A program made the position numbers and the translations under genes. The notes below the pieces were generated by a model. The model made no database searches and was not told the DNA's origin. It saw nothing but the letters and a program-made list of their open reading frames with translations. This document shows positions 26,001 to 35,296 of a stretch of 38,334 nucleotides of DNA, in pieces. Source of the stretch: Albidovulum sp. bin36 (lineage in GTDB: Bacteria; Pseudomonadota; Alphaproteobacteria; Rhodobacterales; Rhodobacteraceae). Each line of letters starts with the position of its first letter. Position 1 is the stretch's first letter. Location of the stretch: contig MPMP01000046.1 of assembly GCA_002238565.1 (NCBI GenBank), positions 1 through 38,334 on the forward strand, read 5' to 3'.

Positions 26001-26871
26001 CCGCCGACGATCCGGTGGTCGGTGTGGAATATCGAAAATGCGCCATCGGGATTTTGTCGGCAAATTGTTAATCTGATTCCGTTGCTTGAATTTACACACG
26101 ATTCTCCACAAACTTTTCCACAGCCTCGCGCAGCTCTGCAATCGAGATTCGCCGAGTGGAACAATACCTTCTCAGGCGCATTCGAAGGCAAGCATTTTAA
26201 ATTCGGAAGAAAAGGATTTTCGGCCTTCGAGTCGCCGATTCGACGACAGCTCGAATGCTCTCGATTGGAAATTGCCCTAAAGCGCTCGTATCGTAGCGGA
26301 AACGACTTCGGTCCAGGCAGACAATTCTCAAAAGCGGAAATCTCGAATCCTTCCCAGCCATATCGGTCTGCTCGATCATTTCGGCAAATATTTCGCCGAT
26401 TAATACGACTGAGTTCTTAACGAATGCATTGGCTCAAGCGCTCGCGCCTGGAAGCCAATTGCGAAACGCATTCCCTAGGCAAGGCCGCGCATTCTACCAA
26501 ACGAAAAAATATGCTTATGTCGAGAACTTCGACGCGCAACTTGACGACTCGATTGGCGGATTTAACTAAACGCTTTCCGTTTTGCTTCGCGCCTTAAGGT
26601 CTCAAGCCTGGCGCCGCTCCGCTCCCGGAGTAAAAATCAGTGATCGCATTTGTTCTTGCAAATCTCGGCGCATCGAACCAAACTCAAGTACATCCATACT
26701 GGCTGGATCGAGCATGATTTCAAGGTTTCCAATATTCGTGAACTAGGCGGCTTTCGCCGATTTCGGATAGGAAGCCGCAATCGAGAATTCCCAGATTCGC
26801 TCAATTTGGACCGCCGCGTCCAAGGAGAATTGTCCGGTTAGCGGGGCCAAGCCGACAGAGGAGCACTTTCA
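26001..26871. other. long spacer, no supported gene
   Basis: 870 bases with several frames of 60-130 codons that overlap on both strands and show no family motif, signal peptide or ribosome site. It is A/T-rich with many attcga/gaattc-like words, as in the other long spacers. The promoter of the following gene should lie near the right end. Confidence 0.45.
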
Positions 26872-28554
26872 ATGGCGAGCCTAGAGTTTCTTTCAGCGCT
26901 TTTCATTTTCTGCATCGGTGTGGCCGTCGCGGCTACTGCCATTCTATACGTCATCGACGTTTCGCAGACCAAGGACGCAGTGCGCCGCAACTACCCGGTT
27001 TTGGGACGATTCCGGTACCTGTTTTCGATGCTAGGCGAGTTTTTCCGCCAGTATTTCTTCGCGATGGACCGCGAAGAGATGCCGTTTAACAGGGCGGAAA
27101 GAGAATGGGTGGACCGCTCGGCGAAGAATTACGACAACACGATTGCCTTCGGCTCGACCAAGAATCTAACTCCGCCCGGCACAGCGATTTTCGTGAGCTG
27201 CCCGTTCCCGACGCTCGCGGAGCACGCCGTGGACATGGTGCCGATGCTGATCGGTCCCTATTGCCGGACTCCTTACAATGCACCGTCTTTCTTCAACATT
27301 TCGGGAATGAGCTACGGCGCTCTGTCGGCGCCCGCCGTGCGCGCGCTTTCGCGCGGCGCGGCTCTGGCCAATTGCTGGCTCAATACGGGCGAAGGAGGGT
27401 TGGCATCCCATCATTTGGAGGGAGACTGCGACCTCGTTTTCCAGGTCGGCACCGCGAAGTACGGCGTTCGCGATGAAAACGGGGACATGAGCGACGCGAG
27501 GCTCGCCGAAGTAGCATCCCATGAAAAAGTGCGAATGTTCGAAATCAAGCTAAGCCAGGGAGCGAAACCCGGGAAGGGCGGCATATTGCCCGGGATTAAG
27601 GTGACCGACGAAATCGCAGCCATTCGGGGAATTAAGGCCGGCGTCGATTCAATATCGCCAAACCGGCATGTCGAGGTCGGAAGCATCGAGGAGCTGCTAG
27701 ACATTGTCGAGCACGTAAGGTCGGTGACCGGAAAACCGGTCGGGTTCAAGTCGGTGTTTGGAAGTTTCGAGTGGCTTGAACAACTATGCTTGGAAGTTCA
27801 CCGACGCGGCATCGAATCAGCTCCGGACTTTCTCGTTGTCGATAGCGGCGACGGCGGAACCGGCGCCGCGCCGATGCCGCTAATGGACAATGTGGGACTT
27901 CCGATCAAGGAATCTCTTCCGCTCGCATCGGACGTGCTTCACAGATTCGCTTTGCGCGATCGAATCAGGCTGATAGCGTCCGGAAAGCTCATTACTCCGT
28001 CCGAAGTCGGCTGGGCGCTGGCATCAGGGGCCGATTTCGTATCTTCGGCGAGGGGATTTCTTTTTTCGCTGGGCTGCATACAGTCGCTGAAATGCAATAG
28101 AAATACATGCCCGACTGGCATCACGACGCATAATCCGCGTTTGCAGAAGGGATTAAACCCGGCCGACAAGGCGGTCAAGTGTGCGAATTACTGCACCCGG
28201 ATCATCAAGGAAGTTCAGATCATTTCCCATTCGTGCGGCGTTGTTCGCCCGCGACTGATGGGCCGCGAGCATGTCCGCATTGTTCAGGTCAACGGAAAGT
28301 CTTTGCCGATGAGCGAGCTCTTTCCGCGACCGGCAGTGCTTCCCGAATACGCGGAAATTGCGATCGACCTCGCTCGCAAGGGCAAGAATCCGATACTTAT
28401 GAACGAAAATGTCACGGAGCTCTACGACCGGTTGAGAACGCACGCCGCCGTAGTGCTCGAGCTCGTTAAACGAGGATACAGCCCGACGGAAATCGCTAGC
28501 GCTCTCGGCAAGAACGAAAAAACGGTTGCGAGCCTTCTTGCAGAAGCCACATAA
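26872..28554 (+). CDS. membrane-anchored FMN glutamate-synthase-like protein
   Basis: 560 residues. An N-terminal membrane helix (about 5-27) is followed by a GltB-type (alpha/beta)8 FMN domain: MSYGALSAPAVRALSRGA near 145, NTGEGGLASHHL, KLSQGAKPGKGGILPGIKVT, VDSGDGGTGAAPMPLMDNVG and ASGKLITPSEVGWALASGAD. The cluster motif C-x5-C-x4-CP (CIQSLKCNRNTCP) binds the 3Fe-4S centre in glutamate synthase and is intact. The glutaminase domain and NADPH subunit of true glutamate synthase are absent, so the enzyme must use another ammonia or amino donor or another reaction, such as N-methylglutamate-type chemistry. GAGGAG lies before ATG 26872. No operon partner is seen. Confidence 0.85.
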   Translation: MASLEFLSALFIFCIGVAVAATAILYVIDVSQTKDAVRRNYPVLGRFRYLFSMLGEFFRQYFFAMDREEMPFNRAEREWVDRSAKNYDNTIAFGSTKNLTPPGTAIFVSCPFPTLAEHAVDMVPMLIGPYCRTPYNAPSFFNISGMSYGALSAPAVRALSRGAALANCWLNTGEGGLASHHLEGDCDLVFQVGTAKYGVRDENGDMSDARLAEVASHEKVRMFEIKLSQGAKPGKGGILPGIKVTDEIAAIRGIKAGVDSISPNRHVEVGSIEELLDIVEHVRSVTGKPVGFKSVFGSFEWLEQLCLEVHRRGIESAPDFLVVDSGDGGTGAAPMPLMDNVGLPIKESLPLASDVLHRFALRDRIRLIASGKLITPSEVGWALASGADFVSSARGFLFSLGCIQSLKCNRNTCPTGITTHNPRLQKGLNPADKAVKCANYCTRIIKEVQIISHSCGVVRPRLMGREHVRIVQVNGKSLPMSELFPRPAVLPEYAEIAIDLARKGKNPILMNENVTELYDRLRTHAAVVLELVKRGYSPTEIASALGKNEKTVASLLAEAT

Positions 28555-29041
28555 CTCCGGCGAGCCGCCTGCCCAATAATTGGCCTGGGCAATAGATTCG
28601 CTTTTGGACATGCCGAAGGCTCCAATTATTCGAAGCTGCAATTGCTTTCGGAATTTACCGACCGCTTCGAACGCAAGCATTCCTTTTAAACGCAATCCTT
28701 GCTGTTTTTAGGACCGGGCGGAGGGCGGATCGAATTTCATGCAGATGACTTGATGCCGTTTCGATGCCGCAGGCTGAACAACTGGATCCCGGACTTTACA
28801 GTAGTGAACGGCAACGTGATCCAAGATATGATCCGTACTCTCTTCACCTATTGTTTAACTCTCTTTGTCGCTGTCGGCAGTATTGGCGGCACTGTCTGTA
28901 AGGCGGCCGCCCTGGTTCATGCCGACGCGGACAACGGCCGTGGCCGAAACTACGCAAGGAAAGAGTGCGTGCAGACGCGCAAGAACATCTGGCTTAGTCC
29001 GTTGCGCAAGGATTGCAAGCGCGTCGCAAGAAACCGGACGC
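28555..29041. other. spacer with a hairpin at its start
   Basis: TGCCCA (28570-28575) pairs with TGGGCA (28586-28591), and inside it CCAATAATTGG is itself a palindrome; this may end the preceding transcript, though no T-run follows. The frame 28699-29217 on the plus strand runs over the next gene on the other strand and has no motif, so I do not call it. Nothing else is recognised. Confidence 0.35.
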
Positions 29042-29443
29042 TTAGGAACTTCGCCCGAGAACAGCCTGTATGCGATCCAGTTTCTTCAAAATTTCCATCA
29101 GCTTGGCTTGAACGTCTTCGAGCTGAATGTTGCGGTGCTCAGCGTCCATGGCGAGGTAGTTTACGCAATCCTTCAACTGAAGAATCGAAAAGTAGGAAAT
29201 ATCATAATGGAAGTTAGCTTCATTTCCTGTTCGCTTTAGTTCGTCTAGCAACGTTTCGTTCTCGCGCTCGTGGCCGATCGGATGCGAAGGGAAATCCCCT
29301 GGATGTGTCAAAAGGTTCGAATCGCAACTCGGGTCCAGAAGTAGCGATTCATCGGCCGTCGACAAGTGAATCGGAAATGTTGCAAAAATCAAGGCGGACA
29401 CCAAAACACCAAACGAAAGAGTTTTTCCAATCTGCATGATCAT
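29042..29443 (-). CDS. small secreted protein of unknown function
   Basis: About 133 residues. A clear signal peptide (KTLSFGVLVSALIFATFPIH, cleavage near residue 28) is followed by a polar mature part with one Cys near the start (DPSCDSN) and one later (LKDCVNYL). It ends in a helical, possibly coiled-coil stretch (QLEDVQAKLMEILKKLDR). I recognise no family. ATG 29443 follows a run of six G; the first in-frame ATG (29470) would give a less natural signal peptide. It stands alone. It could be a periplasmic adaptor, but this is unknown; that it is a real gene rests on the signal peptide and start context. Confidence 0.6.
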   Translation of the reverse strand: MIMQIGKTLSFGVLVSALIFATFPIHLSTADESLLLDPSCDSNLLTHPGDFPSHPIGHERENETLLDELKRTGNEANFHYDISYFSILQLKDCVNYLAMDAEHRNIQLEDVQAKLMEILKKLDRIQAVLGRSS

Positions 29444-29837
29444 GATCCCCCCAGTTTTTTCAGCAATCAAGTTTACAAAGCAGATTATTTTCGATCTGGC
29501 TAATCAAAATTCGGTGACCTCGAGCGGGGTGCGGCTCAGATTTCTTGAAGACCTTGGCGCTCGGCATTTCCGATACCGATTGCCGATCAATTTCGAGATC
29601 AAGCCGCCTCTCGCTACTGCAAAAAGTTCGGAATTCGGTTGTTCAGCTTGTGGAATCGAACCGCAAATTCGTCGTCTACAAGAAATTTAATCCGCACTCA
29701 CCGGGCTGTCGCCCCAAGCGTCGGAATCGGCGATCGACGCGGTTTCGGCAATAATTGAAGGCTATTGATCGTCGCGAGCGATCGAACCGCCCGGGCGAAC
29801 GGGCTTAGCCGCGAATTCAAGTTATATTTCAGCGGCA
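29444..29837. other. spacer, no supported gene
   Basis: It holds the upstream region of the small secreted protein and the tail side of the ThDP enzyme. Only short overlapping frames occur and I see no clear hairpin or promoter. Confidence 0.4.
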
Positions 29838-31532
29838 CTATATTTCGCCGCCGGCTTCGGCTCGCAGCTGGGAAATCGTTACTTTTGGCGCAATCAACTC
29901 CGAATCCAGCTTTAGCTCCAATAGCGCTCCGCTATTCGATTTCATGGCCCTTTTGAACGCATTGGCAAACTCTTCGGTGCGCTTGACGGTTTCAGCATAG
30001 AATCCGCATGATCGGGCCCAGCCTGCGAAATCCGGGTTTTCCAGATCGGTGCCATGTACTCGATCGGGGTAGAATCGCTCCTGGTGCATGCGAATCGTGC
30101 CGTAGGTGCCATTGTTTCCGACAAGGAAAATGGGGCGAGCTCCGTATTGCGCCGCGGTCGACAGCTCCTGACCGGTCATTTGAAAATCGCCGTCTCCCGA
30201 GAAGCACACGACGGTTCGCTCCGGCATCGCCAGCTTGGCTGCAATCGCCGCCGGCACGCCGTAGCCCATAGATCCGCTTTGCGGCCCAAGAAGTCGCGAT
30301 TCGGGCCCGTGGACGAAAAACCGGCTGGGCCAGATTGCAAAATTTCCGGCGCCGCTGGTCAAAATCGCGTCTGGCGGGAGCTGCTTCATTAGCTCCCTCA
30401 GCGCCGCGCCCATATCGAAGCGCCCGGGCGTCGGCGGGCAATCGATATAATCGAGGTATTTGGCTCGGGATGCCTGCGTCCAGGCGCGCCAATTTTCCCT
30501 GCCGGCCAGAATGTTGCCTTCAAGAGCCGAAAACAAGGAATTGACGCCGGAATGCACGGCCATATCGGGTATGAATATCTTTCCCAATTCCAAATCGCTG
30601 GGATGCGCGTGGACAACCGACTGCTTCGGGCAGGGAATATCGAAAAGTCTATAGCCGTCCGTTGTAGGCTCGCTGAATCGCGTTCCGGCCGCCAGCACAA
30701 CATCGGCGCTCGCTATGATGCCCTTGACGTACGAAGCCATGCCGACGCCCGCATCGCCCGCGTAGCAGGGGCTATTGTTGTCGAACAGGTCTTGTCCCCT
30801 GAATGTTACAACGACCGGCAGTTCGTTCTGCTCCGCGAATCGAATAAGAGCGTCGCAGCCTTCCTCGCGCCATCCGCAGCTTCCCGCCAGGATAAGAGGC
30901 CGCCGCGCGGAATTGAGCATGCCGAGGATTTTGTCAGCGGTCTTGGTCCCGCATTCCGGCTCGACAGGTTCGATCCGCGGCAGCTCGATCGAGCGAGTTC
31001 GCTCCGTCAGCATGTCTTCGGGCAAGGATATCGCAACCGGTCCGGGCCTGCCCGACATCGCAAGGTGAAACGCTCTGGCGACGATTTCCGCAACCCTGTC
31101 GGGATCTCGAATTTCGAAGGAATGCTTCGCGATGCCGCCCATGAACCTTCCGTAGTCGATCTCCTGAAATGCCTCGCGGCCCTCCGATTCTCGTTCAACC
31201 TGCCCGATGAACAAGATCATCGGCGTTGAATCCTGCATTGCGGAATGCACGCCGATGCAGGCGTTCGAAGCGCCGGGTCCCCGCGTTACAAAGCAAATTC
31301 CGGGCCTGCCCGTCAATCTTCCGTATGCGGCGGCCATAAAGGATGCTCCGCCTTCGTTCCGAGTCATAATCGTGCGAACTCTTCGGCGATGCTCGTACAT
31401 GCCGTCCATTGCGGCCAAGTAGCTCTCGCCAGGCACGCCGAAAATGAGGTCTACTCCCTGGTCGGCAAGCAATTCGATCAAGACGGAGCCCGCGGGTCGA
31501 AGCGAATTCGGGCGTGAATCTGAATTTTCCAT
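29838..31532 (-). CDS. ThDP-dependent enzyme, acetolactate-synthase-like
   Basis: 564 residues with the three domains of the family. The PYR domain (about 10-185) carries the ThDP-activating Glu60 in MTRNEGGASFMAAAYG. The central domain (about 195-330) follows. The PP domain (about 375-555) has the Mg/ThDP motif beginning GDG at 446 and continuing to NN at 473-474. It resembles the acetolactate synthase/oxalyl-CoA decarboxylase/glyoxylate carboligase group; no regulatory subunit (IlvN/H) follows, which argues against housekeeping valine synthesis. ATG 31532 is used because family similarity begins just after it; the frame stays open 228 bases further upstream, but that part is unlike the family and overlaps the divergent Nudix gene. 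Confidence 0.88.
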   Translation of the reverse strand: MENSDSRPNSLRPAGSVLIELLADQGVDLIFGVPGESYLAAMDGMYEHRRRVRTIMTRNEGGASFMAAAYGRLTGRPGICFVTRGPGASNACIGVHSAMQDSTPMILFIGQVERESEGREAFQEIDYGRFMGGIAKHSFEIRDPDRVAEIVARAFHLAMSGRPGPVAISLPEDMLTERTRSIELPRIEPVEPECGTKTADKILGMLNSARRPLILAGSCGWREEGCDALIRFAEQNELPVVVTFRGQDLFDNNSPCYAGDAGVGMASYVKGIIASADVVLAAGTRFSEPTTDGYRLFDIPCPKQSVVHAHPSDLELGKIFIPDMAVHSGVNSLFSALEGNILAGRENWRAWTQASRAKYLDYIDCPPTPGRFDMGAALRELMKQLPPDAILTSGAGNFAIWPSRFFVHGPESRLLGPQSGSMGYGVPAAIAAKLAMPERTVVCFSGDGDFQMTGQELSTAAQYGARPIFLVGNNGTYGTIRMHQERFYPDRVHGTDLENPDFAGWARSCGFYAETVKRTEEFANAFKRAMKSNSGALLELKLDSELIAPKVTISQLRAEAGGEI

Positions 31533-31694
31533 GCGCGGCTTATTGCTCAATTCAGCGGAATCTCCAAGAGCGCGGCATAGGCAATCGAATTGCCGGCGCA
31601 AACGGCAAGAGCGATTTACCTGCCGGCCGACCGGCCGGATGTTTCGAATCCTCTCCCGATCATATAGTGCATTGACTACTAGGTTCGAAAAGGC

Positions 31695-32393
31695 TTGGAC
31701 TTCCAAGTGAACGAAATCGAAATTCGAGATGCTGCAAGCGTAGTACTGATCCGGGATCACCTGAACGATCCGAAAGTTCTCGTGGGCCAGCGAGGGCGCG
31801 ATGCCGTCTTTATGCCTCGGAAGTTCGTTTTTCCGGGAGGCGCGATCGACGATTGCGATTGCGAAGTGATGCCGTCGGGGCCGATTTGCGAAGTTTCGCG
31901 CCGAAGGCTGCTGCTGGAAACGGATGCGGACAACGCCGAAGCGTTCTTTTCGGCCGCGATTCGGGAAGTCTGGGAAGAAACCGGCATTCGCCTAGCCGTG
32001 CCGATCAAATCGAAACCCGCAAGCGATTTCGCGGGCGGCGCGTGGCGCGGGTTCATGTCCGACGGCTTGCAGCCGAGCGCCAAGGGTCTCCATTTCTTTT
32101 TTCGAGCTATCACGCCTCCGGGCCGCATCCGAAGATTCGACGCCAGATTTTTTCTCGGCCGCGCGGAGGACTTGCCGATCGCGGGAACTACGGACGAATT
32201 AATCGCCAAAACGGATGAACTGGAGAATCTTCGCTGGGCTCGAATTTCCGAAACCCGGGAGCTTGATATGCCGTTTATTTCCTGTCTCGTGCTGAATGCC
32301 GCGGAAGCCGCGATCGAAAACGGCTTGCCGCCGGAAAAAATTCCATTCCACTATCAAGCCGAAGGCAGTCGCAGAATAAAATACCTCTCCTGA
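31695..32393 (+). CDS. Nudix hydrolase
   Basis: About 232 residues. The Nudix box is split in the manner of the NUDT7/NUDT19 type: KFVFPGGAIDD holds the first Gly pair, then some 40 inserted residues, then AAIREVWEETGIRL with the REUXEE metal-binding core. Related proteins cleave CoA or acyl-CoA and other nucleoside diphosphates attached to another moiety. TTG 31695 is the first start and has AAAAGG just before it; GTG 31707 is an equal alternative. It is transcribed divergently from the ThDP enzyme with about 160 bases between, so the two may share a control region. No further partner. Confidence 0.85.
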   Translation: MDFQVNEIEIRDAASVVLIRDHLNDPKVLVGQRGRDAVFMPRKFVFPGGAIDDCDCEVMPSGPICEVSRRRLLLETDADNAEAFFSAAIREVWEETGIRLAVPIKSKPASDFAGGAWRGFMSDGLQPSAKGLHFFFRAITPPGRIRRFDARFFLGRAEDLPIAGTTDELIAKTDELENLRWARISETRELDMPFISCLVLNAAEAAIENGLPPEKIPFHYQAEGSRRIKYLS

Positions 32394-32461
32394 TCCGGCC
32401 GCGGGATTTCGGACGCGTTCGCCCTCGACCGCGGCGGCGGACCGATTGCAGGCAGAATTCT

Positions 32462-33145
32462 TCAGGATACCGCGCCGTCCCTGATCAGGTCGTGCGCCCT
32501 GTTAATGGTCGCAAGGCGAACTTCCGCCATACGCCTCGCTTCCTCCGGCAATCCCGAACCCACGAATTTGTCGGGATGATTGGCCATTACCAGTTTACGC
32601 CATTTTTTCTTGATCGATTCGATGCTGTCGCCCCTATGCGCGCCCAGCACTTCATAGGGGTCGAATTCATCCGATAGCGCAAAGCGCGAGCGAATTTTCC
32701 GGAAGCAGGATTCGGGAAGACCGAAGATTTCGCTAACGCGCCTGAGGAAAGCGTCCTCGGCAGGGTCGTAGCCTCCGTCGGCAACCGCGATCTGGAAGAG
32801 AGCTTCCAGTAAATTCGATAGGATCGCGTTGTCCCGCCTGAACATTCTGGCGATTCGGCGCGCATAGAATTCGTAGCCGGCAACGTCCTCCCTCGCCAAA
32901 TCGAAAAGCCTTGCGGCATTTTTTTCCGCATGCGCGGGGATTTTGAAGATCGCTCTGAATGCTCTCACTTCATCCCGCGTAACCCGTCCGTCGGCCTTTG
33001 CGAGCTTCGCGCCCAGGGCAATCACCGCGATCGTGAACGCAACGGTTCGCTCGGGCGGGTGGTGACTATTGAAGATTGCGCCGAGGCGCTCCCCTCGTCT
33101 CGCCATGCGCAGGAGGACCTCAGAAATTTTCGTCCAAAGTTCCAT
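32462..33145 (-). CDS. TerB-DnaJ (DjlA-like) co-chaperone
   Basis: About 227 residues. A TerB-like helical domain (about 33-150: AFTIAVIALGAKLAKADGRV, FQIAVADGGYDPAEDAFL) is joined to a C-terminal J domain (about 163-226) with DPYEVLGAHRGDSIESIKKK and the HPD motif in MANHPDKF that stimulates DnaK. DjlA proteins have an N-terminal membrane segment; this one lacks it and starts MELWTKISEVL. ATG 33145 fits the family; the frame opens earlier (33208) but that would overlap the preceding gene. It follows the GNAT gene by 31 bases on the same strand. Confidence 0.85.
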   Translation of the reverse strand: MELWTKISEVLLRMARRGERLGAIFNSHHPPERTVAFTIAVIALGAKLAKADGRVTRDEVRAFRAIFKIPAHAEKNAARLFDLAREDVAGYEFYARRIARMFRRDNAILSNLLEALFQIAVADGGYDPAEDAFLRRVSEIFGLPESCFRKIRSRFALSDEFDPYEVLGAHRGDSIESIKKKWRKLVMANHPDKFVGSGLPEEARRMAEVRLATINRAHDLIRDGAVS

Positions 33146-33176
33146 TGTGCTCGCGACCCAGTCTCCCGGACTATTC

Positions 33177-33662
33177 CTATAGAAATTTCTGAAGCAATAC
33201 CAAATCATACCAATTGCCGAACTTAAATCCCACCTCGGGCAATTGGGCGATTTCCTTGTATCCGATCGACCGGTGGAATTCCACGCCGCTGGAATTCGCC
33301 GACGACACGCCTGCGATCAGGCTGTGGACGTTGCGGAGCCTGGCATTCCTTTCAAGGACAGCCATCAATTTTCGTCCTATCCCCCTTCCTCGGGCGCTCG
33401 GATCGACCATGATCGTATGCTCCATCGTGCGAGCGTATCCGATTCCGCCTCGGAACTGCCCGCACAGAGCGAATCCCGCGACTTCGGGCGCGCAGGCGAC
33501 GATTACGGGCAGTCCGGATTCCTGCTTGCGGACAATTAATTCGCGCAGTTCGCCTTCCGATTTTTCCACGCTGTTGAACGTCGCTTCCGTAGCTCTGATG
33601 ACCGGGTTCCAGATTTCGGCGATTGCGGCCGCGTCGCATTTTTCGGCAGCTCGAATTTTCAT
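33177..33662 (-). CDS. GNAT N-acetyltransferase, phosphinothricin-acetyltransferase type
   Basis: 161 residues, complete. A GNAT fold starts MKIRAAEKCDAAAIAEIWNP. The acetyl-CoA loop is SARGRGIGRKLM (about 91-102), and the C-terminal FHRSIGYKEIAQLPEVGFKF with GNWYDLVLLQK is typical of the PAT/Bar/YncA group, which acetylate phosphinothricin, methionine sulfoximine or related amino acids. The natural substrate here is unknown. The start 33662 matches the family N-terminus; 39 upstream codons in the open frame do not. It probably shares a transcript with the DjlA-like gene. Confidence 0.88.
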   Translation of the reverse strand: MKIRAAEKCDAAAIAEIWNPVIRATEATFNSVEKSEGELRELIVRKQESGLPVIVACAPEVAGFALCGQFRGGIGYARTMEHTIMVDPSARGRGIGRKLMAVLERNARLRNVHSLIAGVSSANSSGVEFHRSIGYKEIAQLPEVGFKFGNWYDLVLLQKFL

Positions 33663-33864
33663 TGTCCAGGTTCCCGCGCGCTTAATTGAACGGCGGCCGC
33701 GATCGAAGCATTGCGGATGGCCGCGTCTCGTTTCGGGAGGTTCCTTTAACGACTTTGCCGAACGCTGCAAATTCCGCATTTCCGTTTCCGGGCGCCGCGG
33801 TTTATTTCTTTCGCCGCAGAAAGTACTGTTGCCGGGCTTTCGAATTCATAGGAGGGAACTTTCG

Positions 33865-34329
33865 ATGAGCAAGACTTTGTATTTGGCGAATCCCTACGGC
33901 TTCTCGACTCAGCTGCGAGAAAAGCCGCTTCAGGAAATCAGCGACGCGCTTGCCGATTTGGGAATTGAAGTCTGGGAGCCGTTTCAAAGGAATAATCAGA
34001 TTGACCGCGCCGTTGCCGGCTGGGCCTATAGCATCGGCCAAGCGGATTTGCGCGACGTGCGCAACTCGGACGGAATATTCGCGATCGTCAACGGCTGTCC
34101 CCCCGATGAAGGCGTTATGGTCGAACTCGGAATGGCGATAGCCTGGAACAAGCCGACATTTCTGTTTCGCGACGATTTCCGCCGCTGCACGGACAGCGAA
34201 ATCTACCCGCTCAATCTCATGCTTTTCACCGGTCTTCCGGAATCCGACTGGGAATCCTATTACTATTCTTCCATCGAAGAAATTTCCGACCCTTCGAAAG
34301 CCCTGCGCCGATGGCTAGGCTCCGGCTAG
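33865..34329 (+). CDS. nucleoside 2-deoxyribosyltransferase-like protein
   Basis: 154 residues, PF05014 family. It opens with KTLYLANPYGFST, then AYSIGQADLRDVRNSDGIFA with the Asp cluster, then PPDEGVMVELGMAIAWNKPT with the likely catalytic Glu in ELG, and FLFRDDFRR. The family cleaves or transfers the N-glycosidic bond of (deoxy)nucleosides and shares its flavodoxin-like fold with TIR NADases. GGAGG ten bases before ATG 33865 gives a clear start; an open frame extends far upstream only by chance. It converges with the ImuA-like gene, overlapping its end by four bases. Role: nucleoside salvage or clearance of damaged nucleotides, by inference. Confidence 0.85.
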   Translation: MSKTLYLANPYGFSTQLREKPLQEISDALADLGIEVWEPFQRNNQIDRAVAGWAYSIGQADLRDVRNSDGIFAIVNGCPPDEGVMVELGMAIAWNKPTFLFRDDFRRCTDSEIYPLNLMLFTGLPESDWESYYYSSIEEISDPSKALRRWLGSG

Positions 34330-34991
34330 GCTTGCCCGGGCAGGCGTGATCCTTGAAGATTGCGCTGCGCCGGCGCATCCGCCGCAAGCACGTAGTGATC
34401 CCCCCGCTTTTCGACATTCCATGTCTTTGGCGGCTCGCCGCGCGCCTTTAGCCGCGCCAGCTTCCAGGATGTCCGGCCGCCCCCGTGCTGCGGCGAAAAT
34501 TGCCAGCGGCTTTCCACCCCCTGCGCGCCGCCCCCGCCGGGAACCAGCAACAGCGCGAAAGGCGCGGCGCCGTCGCGCCTGGCTCCGTTTTCAGCCGCCA
34601 GATGCAAGCGCCGCACCGGAGTTAGCCCCGGCGGAGCGTGCAAGTCCGCAACGACAACCGGCACCGCCCCGCTTCTCAGGACCTCCTCCGTCGACCAGAG
34701 TATATCTTCCGCCCTGGACGGCTCGACAAAAATCAATCTGCCTGGATCAATGAAGGCAAGAAGGCCGTCGGGATTCGGCCAGTCGGGCTGCCAGCTCGGT
34801 CGAATCCAAAAGACGGTGCCTTTCGTTCCGCGAATGGCCATGAGGGCCAGCGTCCGTCGCGCCCGCCCGCAAAATTCGTGCGCACGTCCCGTTGTCAGCG
34901 CAAGCCCGCTTAAAAATCGCGACGCCGGGCGATTCCGGAATCGCTCTCTGGCCAGAAGCCCGGCTTTAGCTTTCGAGAAATCATGTTCCAT
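34326..34991 (-). CDS. ImuA-like RecA-superfamily protein
   Basis: About 221 residues. GRAHEFCGRARRTLALMAIR, then VFWIRPSWQPDWPNPDGLLA and FIDPGRLIFVEPSRAEDILW, then STEEVLRSGAVPVVVADLHA and LTPVRRLHLAAENG follow the alphaproteobacterial ImuA-type family, related to RecA/SulA but without a good Walker A. The tail ESRWQFSPQ with the following basic segment is also family-like. ImuA normally works with ImuB and the error-prone polymerase DnaE2; neither is adjacent here. ATG 34991 starts the family-like part, with no clear Shine-Dalgarno. Function in damage tolerance is inferred from the family only. Confidence 0.75.
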   Translation of the reverse strand: MEHDFSKAKAGLLARERFRNRPASRFLSGLALTTGRAHEFCGRARRTLALMAIRGTKGTVFWIRPSWQPDWPNPDGLLAFIDPGRLIFVEPSRAEDILWSTEEVLRSGAVPVVVADLHAPPGLTPVRRLHLAAENGARRDGAAPFALLLVPGGGGAQGVESRWQFSPQHGGGRTSWKLARLKARGEPPKTWNVEKRGDHYVLAADAPAQRNLQGSRLPGQA

Positions 34992-35296
34992 TTTTGTTCT
35001 TTTAAAGGGGAATCGGCCCATGTCAAGGAACATCCCGGCATTGGCCAAAAAAATTAGGCCGCGCTTCGAAAGACGCACTTCCCGACAGGACGCACCCGTC
35101 CAAGGAAAACCGATTGCCCGAAATCAGGCCGACAGTCCCGCTGCCGGCGGAATTAAATCCGGCTTGCCCGCCTGAAAAGAAAGGTAGCTTCCCGTGCAGT
35201 ATCTCGAAAACAATCCTGAATGAACAAAAAGGATAGTACCCCGTCAATTCCGAGCCTATATTCTTTAGAATGAAGATACGCCGCATAGGTGGGGAG
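34992..35296. other. upstream region shared by two divergent genes
   Basis: This lies between the ImuA-like gene (minus) and the DUF2188 gene (plus). Short frames here do not look coding. It should hold both promoters; I see no LexA-type box (GTTC-N7-GTTC or CTG-N10-CAG) that I would trust. Confidence 0.35.

Noticed and set aside
28699..29217. A 172-codon open frame on the plus strand
   Set aside because: Its second half is antisense to the small secreted protein, which has a signal peptide and a better start; the first half has no family features.
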